NCBI GenBank assembly: GCA_026545765.1
Contig: CM048842.1
Span: forward strand, 22,470,667-22,534,666
Source: Plantago major
Taxonomy: Eukaryota > Streptophyta > Magnoliopsida > Lamiales > Plantaginaceae
Direction: 5' to 3'
Length of the DNA stretch: 64,000 bases
Shown here: in pieces, positions 34,601 to 44,751 of the stretch
How positions within the stretch are numbered: position 1 is the first letter of the stretch
How the letters are laid out: each line of letters begins with the position of its first letter
Notes under the pieces: model-generated
Told to the model about the DNA's origin: nothing
Seen by the model: only the letters and a program-made list of their open reading frames with translations
The model's database searches: none
Position numbers and translations under genes: made by a program

Positions 34601-35021
34601 AATGCTTGGTGCCAGATTAATATCATGGTTCAACAAGGAACAAAACTCAATTGCCACATCTACCACAGAGGCTGAATATATTGCTACTGGGTGTTGTGCT
34701 TCACAGATATTGTGGATACAACAACAACTCAGAGACTATGAGGTCAATGAATAGAAAACTCCGATTTTCTGTGACAACACAAGTGCTATTGCCATAACTC
34801 AGAATCCTAAGTTTCATGCAAGAACAAAGCACATTGATGTTTGACACCACTTCATTAGAGACCATGTTGAAAAAGGCAATATAGAGATACTCAAGATTTG
34901 TACTGAAGACCAACTTGCAGATATCTTTACAAAGCCTTTGCAAGAAAGCAGGTTCTTAACCTTGAGACATAGTCTTGGGTTAATGGAGTTACCAAAGGAA
35001 CTGAAAAGTTCTAATCTCTGA
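31666..35021 (+). pseudogene. pol: pol of element E, broken but the better preserved
   Basis: Protease FDSGCGKHMTGDK (about 31719). Integrase: frames 31684-32127 and 32170-32490 with CSVCHMGKQ and VVDDYSRFTW, then a degraded stretch 32490-32710 covering the second catalytic Asp and the Glu. The frame 32714-33676 (320 codons) holds the integrase C-terminus, the acidic linker and the first part of RT; a TGA at 33675 replaces the last codon of RLVAKG. RT catalytic [10 protein letters not shown] is at about 34047, and RNase H GYSDADYVGSLLDRKSTSG at about 34538. The end ELPKELKSSNL stops at 35021. Stops at 34752 and 34842 and a frameshift near 34122 inactivate it. Confidence 0.9.
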
Positions 35022-35929
35022 GATGAGGATTCAGAAAGGAGAAAGATATCTGGATCAGGCATCTAGATATTCAAAAAAGAAAAAAAAGGTATCTGAGACG
35101 GGGACTCATATACTAAAAGAAGCTAAGAATGTGAGTGCGACAGGAACTCAGTATGATTAAGAAGGGAAAAAGGAGAGATAAGATATTTGGAACAGGAATC
35201 CAGAATATCAAAGGCAAAAGGTGAAACACAAAAGTAAAAGGGTAAAATGGTTATTTGAAGATTTCTAAGACAGGTACTCAGATATCTAGATCACTCACTG
35301 AGGGGAAACACAAAAGAGAATAGTACAACTGTCTGCAGTCAACTACTCTCTTGAAATTTGTATTATTTCTATCTTTGTGTAAAACATGAACAGATACTGA
35401 GTGTGAGATAGACTCAGATACAAAAATTGTCCCTTAGTCACGCAGAAGAAATGTGATTCAGATATCTAATCGCCAAAATTCATTAATTGGGCACAATCAC
35501 ATGGGTTGATTGTGATCATTGCTGGAAAAGCAATCCCAGCCATTGATGAAATGGGCGTTCCATTTTAAAGGCCGAGATTAATTCTCTGTAAAATAGTGGA
35601 CTGTAAAAACTCAGACGTGGCCCACTAAGCATTTAATGCAAACCGAATTTTACCCACGCCATCAAGACGTACACAGATACAAATGCACAAAATTAATTTG
35701 TGTATTTTTGCCTGTTGGAATTACACTGCTATATATATAGGATTTTGGCAAAAGAAATCACTTTCGCCTAATCCTACATTTGCTCTTGCACAAAAAAAAA
35801 ATTCTCTCAAATCTCTCTGCAATTTTCTCTGCAACTACTGATTCCCTCTTAGTTTTTCTGCAAAGAATAACTAATTTCCTACCTTAATCTCTTCTCATTT
35901 TTCAAAAAAAAACTTCACTATTTAAAGAG
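35022..35929 (+). promoter_or_regulatory. pol to third-ORF spacer with candidate internal promoter (E)
   Basis: Counterpart of 22608-23419 in D. Conserved points: a purine run near 35300-35320, ACGTGGCCCAC (35615-35625; G-box-like core plus GGCCCA), the TATA box TATATATATA (35730-35739) in the identical context GGATTTTGGCAAAA, and a leader ending in TTTAAAGAG before the ATG at 35930. TATA-to-ATG distance is about 190-200 bp in both copies. Confidence 0.5.
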
Positions 35930-38900
35930 ATGGCTCCTAAACGTGCTTCTACTCAGAAATCCCAAGCTATTACAACTGGTACTGCTGAAAAGCAAGCACC
36001 AGTGCTGGTTATAACAAACAATCGGTTGATTGGAGAGTTCAATCCTGATCATTGGACTTCAAATCATAGGATGATTTGGGGTGGTGCCATGATTGAGGAA
36101 TACCTGGTAGTTGCAATAGAAAACCAGACTGACAGAAAGTTGGTACTTGATATGCTTGAAAAGGCACAAATCAAGGGATTTTTATCTGCTCTTCCCAGTG
36201 GAGTTTCTTCACTGGATGTCCTGGATTTTTACAATAAGTCCACGAATATCTTCAAAGTCTCTGAAGGCACTGAGACAGTGTCTATCAAGACCAAAGTCCA
36301 AGGACAAGAAATCACGATTGGGCAAAATTTTCGTGAATCGTTGAACTTCAAAATCTTGGAAAGGATTTTGAAATTGACACCAAGGATGAAGATCTCCTTG
36401 AAGGTGTGAAGCAACTATACAGTGATGTGTGTGATCTTTTCAAGCCAGACACACCCATCGACTTTAAGCTTGCTGACATAAGGACCAGACATTTGTTGGT
36501 CCACTGGGATGTGTTGGCATGTGTCCTTCACAGATGCTTTGATGGTCTACAAGGAGGTGCTGACCAGATAAGCCAAGAACGCTGGATGATGATGTTCTTG
36601 TTGAATCAACAAGACAAAAGGCTGGAAAACCCTTTAATTGGGGGAAGTACGCCTTCATGAAATTTGTGACGAATATACAAGGCTTTGAGCCTAAAATCGT
36701 TAAGGGCCTTGCTGAGCCAAAAGCCACAGTAAGCTATGGACTGAAGATTTGCTACTTACTGGAGTGCCTTGGCATTGAGCTCAGAGACATGGCAGACATT
36801 GCCAATAGTAACCTACTCTACAAATATGAGTATACAAACATGATGAAAAAGGTTACTGCATCTCAAAAAGGTTCCAAGAAACAAAAGACTGATGAGGTAT
36901 CTGAAGGTTCCATTGCGAACAAGAGGCCCAGAACTTCACAAAAGAAGTCTGTTGGCAAATCAGAAGGCATACCCTCTATGGATGTCGAGTCTCAGATACC
37001 TGCCGCCACACTTAAAAATCTGGAAGAGCTCTCAAATGCTCAAACTTCTGCTTCCAGACAACCACAACCATAACAGCCACAAGTGGTTGATGAAATGGCT
37101 AATGAACTCCATTTCGACATACCAGCAATGCTATATGCTGAAGAAAATCCTGCAAATGAGCAGGTTCCCCAACTCCTAGAGAGGGATCAAACTGAGACAC
37201 CTGCTCAGAATGATCAAACAGGGGAGGCAACTGAGTTAGTCACTCAGGAAAAGTCTGAAGTACCTGAAACTTCAAACAAAGAAGCTGAAATGGAACAACA
37301 AGACCAAAGCATAGAAGGGTCACAAGTTCCAGAGACCAATCAGCCTGACACTGTTCAGGTAGTTGAATGGTTAACTCTCTACTTGAGAAATTTTATGTTT
37401 ATAAATCTTGTTACTTATAAAAATTTCTTTGTTACAGGCTGAATTAGAAACACAAGAACAAGAGGAAGCTGGAAAGCTTGACTCAGAATCTGAGAAGGAG
37501 GCTTCCATAGCCTCACCATTTAAGGAACAGGAGCCTGTCTCACAGGTAGAAGAAAGTTCCTTAAGATATAACATCTCAAATATATGCTTTATACACATGA
37601 ATAACACTAAGGTGTTTGTTTCTAATAGGCTCCAACTGAGAAGAAAATTGGAGAGACTGAAAAGTCTATCTCTTCAGAGAAGAATCCAGAGACTTCCAAG
37701 GTCTCTGAGAAACAAGTATCTGAACCTTCTATTGAGAAGGTATATATATTTCAGATACCTATTATCTTCAAAGACAAATCTCTGATCATTTTTCTCAAAC
37801 TAACACTTTCTACTTACAGGTTCAAAAAGAAGTAGAAGTTGCTGAGGAATTGCCCACTAAATCCCCACAACCAATGGAAATTGATGAGGCATCAAAGCTT
37901 TCATCACAAGAAAAACTTCCAGGGACTGCACAAGTCTCTAATAGACAAATATCTGAGCCTCCTATTGTGGAGGTAATTGACTTCTCAGATAACTAAAATT
38001 GTCTAACGTAGTTTTCTTGCTCAAAATTTTCAAAGTGTTGTTTTTAATCTCAGGTTCAAGCAGAAAGAAAGATCACTGAGGATCAGGCTTCCCAGTCTCC
38101 TCCTCATATACAGATATCTAAGGCACCTGGAACCTCAGTAGTCAAGTCATCTGAGCCTGTCACACAGGTAACTCAAATACCTTTCTACTCTAAAGCCCAG
38201 ATATCTACTAAAGTTTTGAAACTAATTCAGAACTCTTTCTTTCAGGATCAAACAAGTGCCACTAAGGTCCTTGTTGCTGAAAATCACACTGAGAGGACAT
38301 CACAAAAATTCCCTCCTCCATCTCCTCAGAAATCTACCCATCCATCTCCCTAACAAAAAGACACTACTGAACAAGTAGTTGAGCACTCTGAGGACAACAC
38401 TCAGAAAATGTTGGATGCACAAGCCAGAGTTGCTCAACTCAAACAATTGTTGGAGGAAGAACAACAGCTATATCTTCAACTGGAAGAAAAGATAGTTGAA
38501 TCCAGAGTCGAGCTAGATAAACTTGAAGAACAAACGCGCAAAGAAACGCAAGCTTACTCTGAGATTAAAGGGCTCCGGGACACTGTTGATTATATTGCTA
38601 AGGAGCTAGATGCTGAACAAGTATCTGAAGAAAAGCATGATGCTAAGGCTGCATCTTTACCAAAGAAACCATCCTCCAAAGGCAAGAAACCCATATCTGA
38701 GATGGTTGCCGCCTTCAGATACCTTGATGAAGAAGTGCAAGAGGATGAAGATCACTGGGCTGATGACTCAGATGATGAAGAAGACAAGGCATTGGCAGAA
38801 CACCGCAATGAACACTTAGCGGTTTCTCATTTGAAAAGGAAGTTGATTGCTCCTGAAATATTCAGCAAGCTGCCAAATGTCAACTCCAATGAATACTTGA

Positions 38901-40499
38901 ACATATATCAAGTACTGGCTAAATTGAAAACGGAGTTGTCTTCTCAAGATAATGCTGCCATTGCATTAGTCCCTGCAGAAATGAAGACATTCACTGAGCT
39001 CATCACTCAGAGAACAACCAGTCTGGTCGTTGCTCAAAAAGACCTAGGCATGGTTAGGGATGATGACCAAAACTTGGCTGCAAAAGCCTTTGAAGAGGCT
39101 AGCTATGCTGCTGGAAAAGAAGATGCTATTCAAGGCCCACTGGCAGAGCTCACTAATAAGGAAACAGGTCTTATCAAACAAAATAAGGAGCTCAAGGCTA
39201 ATATGGAATAGTTGGTTGCTGCTTACAACTATTTGCAGGGCAACTTAGACTCCATTTCAGAATCCTTTGTGATTCTTAGTCAGTCAACAATGACTAAGGG
39301 GGAAGGATTTCAAGGTGCTCAGAGAGGAAGAGGAAGAGGAAACAAAAGAAAATCTGAACAACAACCTCTCAGAATAAATGATCCCTCCTCCAGTCAGACT
39401 GCTCTGCAGATAGTGGCCACCACTCAGCAACTTCCTGAAAAAGGAATGACAACAAGGGCCAGGGCACAGAAAACCTCCAAGGAGTACCAAGGCTCCAAGG
39501 AGAAGACAAGTAAGAGGGATTGATGAGTCTTCTCAAGAAGAAGAAGAAGAAGAAGAAGAAGAAGAAGAAGAAGAAGAAGAAGAAGAAGAAGAAGGAGAAG
39601 GCCAAATCAAATCCCAGGGCAATGAAGAAGGCTACAAAACTTTCCCGAGAATTAATCTTGATGATGATGATGAAGATGAAGCTCCTCTTCACAGAAAAAT
39701 AAAAAGGGTTGATAGCCTATCTGAGCCCATAGCTGCAAAGCCTTTGGCAGCTAAAACACCCTCTGGAAATACCAAGTCAATCCAGAGAGGTTCTTCAAGC
39801 AATCCCCCAAGGGAGAATTCAAGATAAAGGAGGAACAGGCTGAGAGCTGAACAAAGAAAACTTCAACTACCACTCAGGCCTAAAGAAGCCAAGATTGAGT
39901 ATGTGAAGACCAACAATCACTCCTCTGTCTACAGATGCATTAATCAGAAGAATGGCTACCGGATTCTGGAACACAAGCACTTACTGGTAAATGAAAAATT
40001 TCAAGAACCAATCCATAAACAGCTCATGGCATGGAGAAAAGACAAGCCAGTCTTGATTAATACCAACCACATCAAAGCCTGGTTGGATTTTGAAGTAATC
40101 AAGAGAATAGAAGCCATGGAAAAGGACCTCTCTGATGATTGTGCCTATGGAAAGCCAGATGATGTGCATAGAATTCCCAACACCACTGGAACATGCACAA
40201 GAGCAAGACTTGCTGTGGAACCCTATGAGTCCTTCTACATGACTGAAGATCAATACAAGGGTGACATCAGATATCTGAAGATCATATATGAATACTTAAA
40301 GCTATCAGATATCAGAATCGAGCATGCCTGGAAATGGGGAAAGTATATGTGGGTCAAACAGTTTGCCAAGAAGAATCCCACCAAAACCTACAAGGAAGTT
40401 TGTGGATTTGCCAGAAACACTGAGATGATAGTCAGGACTTTGCTCTTTGACTACTCAGATGATGTCAAAAGGTTTGGGGATAGGGAATTTCCAAATTGA
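35930..40499 (+). pseudogene. Third (envelope-like) ORF of element E, intron-bearing
   Basis: Start MAPKRASTQKSQAITTGTAE. The N-terminal domain runs through 36409 and, after a frameshift near 36330, 36406-36660 and 36657-37073; it ends with KKQKTDE and NKRPRTSQKK (nuclear-localisation-like). Five predicted GT-AG introns lie at 37359-37437, 37546-37628, 37740-37819, 37973-38053 and 38168-38245. The exons between them (37438-37545, 37629-37739, 37820-37972, 38054-38167) are all multiples of three, all phase 0, and rich in Glu, Ser, Pro and Gln. A coiled coil follows (38408-39205, TAG at 39208), then RGRGRGNKRK (39325), a GAA run, and a C-terminal domain of 198 codons (39903-40499, with WGKYMWVKQFAKKNPTKTY). 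No signal peptide or hydrophobic span is visible. Stops at 38351, 39208 and about 39824 and a frame change near 39520 make it defective. Confidence 0.7.
39535..39594. repeat. (AAG)n microsatellite, 20 units
   Basis: Uninterrupted AAG/GAA for 60 bp inside the third ORF of element E. Depending on frame it encodes poly-Glu or poly-Lys. Flanking sequence suggests the Glu frame is original (an acidic stretch continuing into LDDDDEDEAP). Confidence 0.95.
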
Positions 40500-40896
40500 T
40501 CCATAGATCTGCTGATTGAAGACTTAAAGATCTTGAAAACTTGAAGACTAGTTTATTAGGATGTCTACTTGGAGCTTGGTCACTCCTGTTGTCCTAATTT
40601 AAGTAAGTGTTTTGTATCTTGCTGAATGTACTTTATTGTTCTATCATTGTAAAAGTTATATGTAAACTTTACTTGAAACATATCTGATGAACCTACTCTC
40701 AGATATCAATCTATAAAAAGATAACTTGTCAGCAAAGATCACACCTTGTAATTTGGTTGATGCTTACTTTCTGCACTTAATTAAAATTTTAATTCAAAAG
40801 ATCATAAGAATTGATTAAGTGTTAGATTGTTCCCTCTTCCAAGTTGTAATAGGTTTTAAAGATAGTCATTGTTGACTGATCAAAAAGGGGGAAATT
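40500..40896 (+). other. 3' untranslated region and polypurine tract of E
   Basis: No gene. The stretch is conserved with 42547-42939, 44509-44751 and 4937-5283. It ends in the polypurine tract aaaaagggggaaa (40882-40894), which would prime plus-strand DNA synthesis, two bases before the LTR. Confidence 0.8.
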
Positions 40897-42546
40897 TGTT
40901 AGGAATATCTGTTTAGATTTTGATCAGCAACCTAATGACTTATCTTAGCTCAGAAAGGTGGTTAGTACTCTTGGTTCACTTGAACACTGTAAAAGAGGAA
41001 AATCACTAAGTATGTTATTCTAGCAAATCTTGTATAGGATGTTAGGTCTCTGAATGTAATTTTTTATATCTTTGAAGAAGACCAAGAAGAAGGCATCCAG
41101 CAGGAGAGTTCAACCAATTTTGAAGTTTTAAAGACTACACAAGATTGCTGAAGACGAAGGTCATCAGATACCTATGTCCAGACATCTTAAATAAACAAGT
41201 GTTTTTCAATAAACAAGTTTTGCAAAAGATATCTGAGAACACAAGGTTTCTGAACGAGAAAAAGTGCCCACAGATATCTACACTCAGATATCCTGGATAA
41301 AACAATGTTTATGGGAAACAATGTTTCAACAGGTATATGGAGATGTGAAGGTCTTTGGAAAGGGACATGCAATGCTTCAGAAAGCGTGCATAGTTCCGTT
41401 GGCACTACATGACAAAAATAGTAAAATGCAATAAATGCGCAGATAGAGACATCTGAACAAAAGAGGAAATCTCTGAAAAGAGACAACGTCTTCTGCAGTA
41501 CTATTTTCAGATAGTTTAAATTTCATTAAGCCTAACGGATACTATTCAAACGGCATGATTTTCAACTATAAATATCATCACTTAGAATGCTTGAAAGACA
41601 CACACAGAACTTACACACAGAACTCACACAATGAACTCACTGAAAATACCTAGCCTCTCTGATAATACAACTAGTGGTATTTTTCTCTCAAGCATACAAG
41701 CCTTCAATCTACTTATTCACTAGCTTACTGTTGCGACCAAGCTCTTGAATTCTAAGTAGCACGAAAGTTCTAAGTGTCCAGATCCTTAACGAGCATTACT
41801 ATCTGTGAAGAAGTTGAACCAAAAGATCATGTATCTAAGATTCATTCTCTAGAACATTTATCATAGACTTGGGTCAGTAAAGAACATATCACCACAAATT
41901 GTGAAGTGTGTTAAGTGACTCTTGTTCAAGAAGGTAGTATTACATAACTGAAGAAGTTATTAATCTACCAAACCTAACAAACTACCTTAACCAACACCTT
42001 AAACGGCGTGGAGTACAAGAAGTACTTAGTTTGGGAAATTAAGGAATAACTCCAATGATACTGAGCATAGGAAGTACTTAGTTTAGGAAACTAAGGAATA
42101 GCTCAAAGGTTTCTGAGTATAGGAAGTACTTGGCTGAGAAAGCCGGGGAATAACTCAGGGGGAACACTTGGTTGGGAACCTAGTGTATTTAGGACTCGAG
42201 AGAAGATATTTGTAAGGTGAACTCAATTATATGTCTTAGGGGATTCTAGGTCTGAGAAAGGCCGAAGTGGATTAGTTAAAGGATAACGCCACCTTCAGAT
42301 ACCACTATAAAGATCAGTGTTATTTACTTTCTCAAATTTATTACTTGCTTTATTTACCTTGCTGAGTATTTACACATATCTTGTTGAGCACGTGCACTTA
42401 TCACTGAAAAGTCTTCCGCTCTCTAAAATTAAGTATCAGACATCTTCACAGATATTTGAGAAATTGTGTTTATCGACAAAAGTTGTAAAAGACTATTCAC
42501 CCCCCCCCCCCCCAGTCTTTTCCCTTTGCCGTTATCTGGATCAATA
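40897..42546 (+). repeat. LTR following element E's internal region
   Basis: This 1650-bp LTR starts TGTTAGGAATATCTG and ends in a mutated CTGGATCAATA (normally CTGGACCAACA). A proper polypurine tract precedes it. What follows (42547) is not host DNA but another copy of the third-ORF tail (AATTGATCCATAGATCTGCT). Confidence 0.88.
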
Positions 42547-42939
42547 ATTTGCAAATTGATCCATAGATCTGCTTATTGAAGACTTGAAGACTAGTTTATT
42601 AGGATGTCTACTTGGAGCTTGGTCACTCCTGTTGTCCTAATTTAACTAAGTGTTTTTGTATCTTGCTGAATGTACTTTATTGTTCTATCATTGTAAAAGT
42701 TATATGTAAACTTTCTTTGTAACATATCTGATGAACCTACTCTCAGATATCAATTTACAAAAAGATAACTTGTCAGCAAAGATCACACCTTGTGATTTGG
42801 TTGATGCTTACTTTCTGCACTTAATTAAAATTTAATTGAAAAGATCATAAGAATTGATTAAGTGTTAGATTGTTCCCTCATCCAAGTTGTAATAGGTTTT
42901 AAAAGATAGTCATCGTTGACTGATCAAAAAGGGGAAATT
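42547..42939 (+). repeat. Duplicate of the copia 3' untranslated region
   Basis: A second copy of 40490-40896, beginning at the last codons of the third ORF and ending in a polypurine tract (AAAAAGGGGAAA, 42926-42937). It has no independent coding potential. It shows either that an LTR plus 3' tail was tandemly duplicated, or that two elements recombined. Confidence 0.85.
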
Positions 42940-44359
42940 TATTAGGAATATATGTTTAGATTTTGATCAGCAACCTAATGACTTATCTTAGCTCAGAAAG
43001 GTGGTTAGTACTCTTAGTTCACTTGAACACTCTAAAAGAGGAAAATCACTAAGTATGATAGTCTAGCAAATCTTGTATAGGATGTTAGGTCTCTAAATAT
43101 AATTTTTTATATCTTTAAAGAAGACCACGAAGAAGGCATCCAGCAGAAGAGTTCAACAATTTTTTTGAAGTTTTGAAGACAAAGGTTACCAGATACCTAT
43201 GTCCAGATATCTTTGATAAACAAGTGTTTCTCAATAAACAAGTTTTGCAAAAGATATCTGAGAACGCAAGGTTTCTGAACGAGGAAAAGTGCCACAGATA
43301 TCTACACTCAGATACCCTGGATAAAACTATATTTCTGTGAAACAATGTTTCAACAGGTATCTGGAGATGAGAAGGTCTCTGGAAAGGGACATGCAATGCT
43401 TCAGAAAGCGTGCATAGTTTCGTTGGCACTACAGGACAAAAATAGTACAATGCAATAAATGCGCAGACAGACAGAGACATCCAACAAAAAAGAAATCTAA
43501 AAGAAAGAGACAACGTCTTCTTAGACTATTTTAGGATATTAATAGTTTGAATTTCATTAAAACTAACGGATACTATTCAAGCTTCATTTTCATAAATTTC
43601 AACTTAGAATAAATATCATCACTTAGAATGCTTGAAAGATACACAGAACTTACACACTGAACTCAATGATAATACCAAGCCTCTCTGATAATACAACTAG
43701 TGGTATCTTTCTCTCAAGCATACAAGTCTTCAACCTACTTACTCTTTAGCTTACAGTTGCGACTAAGCTCTTGAATTCTAAGTAGCACGAAAGTTGTAAG
43801 TGTCCTGATCTTTAACAAGCATTGCTATCTGTGAAGGAGTTGAATCAAAAGATCAAGTATCTGAGATTCATTCTCTAGAACATTTATCATAAACTTGGGT
43901 CAGTAAAGAACATATCACCACACATTGTGAAGTGTGTTAAGTGACTCTTGTTCAAGAAGGTAGTATTACATAACTGTAGAAGTTATTAATCTACCAAACC
44001 TGATAATCTACCTTAACCAACACCTTAAACGGCGTGGATTACATGAAGTACTTAGTTTGGGAAACTAAGGAATAACTCCAAGGTTACTGAGCATAGGAAG
44101 TACTTAGTTTGGGAAACTAAGGAATAGCTCAAAGGTTTCTGAGTATAGGAAGTACTTGGCTGAGAAAGCCGGGGAATAACTCAGGGGGAACACTTGGTTG
44201 GGAACCTAGTGTATTTAGGAATCGAGAGAAGATATTTGTAAGGTGAACTCAATTATCTGTCTTAGTGGATTCTAGGTCTGAGAAAGGCCGAAGTGGATTA
44301 GTTGAAGGATTACGCCACCTTCAGATACCGCTATAAAGATCAGTGTAATTTACTTTCTG
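42940..44359 (+). repeat. Third LTR of the E array, 3'-truncated
   Basis: It starts TATTAGGAATATATG (TG mutated to TA) and follows the LTR consensus to TTTACTTTCTG at 44359. There it breaks off about 190-200 bp short of the LTR end, before the poly-C tract. Confidence 0.85.
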
Positions 44360-44508
44360 TTGAGTAAGTTTTTTGTTAATTGTGTAATTTTTAAAAGTTG
44401 TGGGTGATTTTTAATATTTATCAAAATAAGGGTATATATGCAAATTGTCAAAAAATTGTCCTGCGTTTAGTAAAATTGGTCCTGCGTTTAACAATATCCT
44501 TTATTTAT
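44360..44508. other. Filler DNA between truncated LTR and element D tail
   Basis: About 149 bp unrelated to the copia family, with a small direct repeat (GTCCTGCGTTTA at about 44458 and 44480). Possibly a scrap of another element captured during deletion or repair. No gene. Confidence 0.5.
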
Positions 44509-44751
44509 TAAGTTATCTGTGAACTCTCTGTGTAACATATCTGATGAACCTACTTTCAGATATCAATCTATAGAAAGATAACTTGTCAGCAAAAATCACA
44601 CCTTGTGATTTGGTTGATGTTTACTTTCTGCACTTAATTAAAATGAATTGATAAGATCATAAGAAATGATTAAGTGTTGGATTGTTCCCTCTTCCAAGTT
44701 GTAATAGGTTTTAAAGATAGTCATCGTTGACTGATCAAAAAGGGGGAAATT
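44509..44751 (+). other. 3' untranslated region and polypurine tract of element D
   Basis: Matches the 3' tails of B and E from AAGTTATCTGTGAAC onward. It ends in aaaaagggggaaa (44737-44749) right before D's 3' LTR. Confidence 0.8.

Larger units (their letters stand above)
28075..44359 (+). mobile_element. Copia (Sirevirus-like) retrotransposon E with a duplicated 3' end
   Basis: 5' LTR (28075-29710), PBS, gag, pol and third ORF (to 40499), polypurine tract (40882-40894) and an LTR (40897-42546). A second copy of the 3' untranslated region (42547-42939) and a third, truncated LTR (42940-44359) follow. By visible variants the 5' LTR resembles the third LTR more than the middle one (GATAGTCTAGC, CAGCAGAAGAG, GGTTACCAG). 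The array may therefore be one element altered by recombination, or parts of two. Neither boundary has a clean target-site duplication. Confidence 0.7.

Noticed and set aside
39520-39702. Poly-lysine ORF and poly-phenylalanine antisense ORF at the AAG run
   Set aside because: Produced by the microsatellite alone; surrounding coding similarity supports the acidic frame of the third ORF.
28070-42551. AATTG / ATTTG as the target-site duplication of element E bounded by the 40897 LTR
   Set aside because: One mismatch in five; the right copy belongs to duplicated third-ORF sequence, the left to a gypsy-type LTR fragment, and the LTR variants pair better with 42940.
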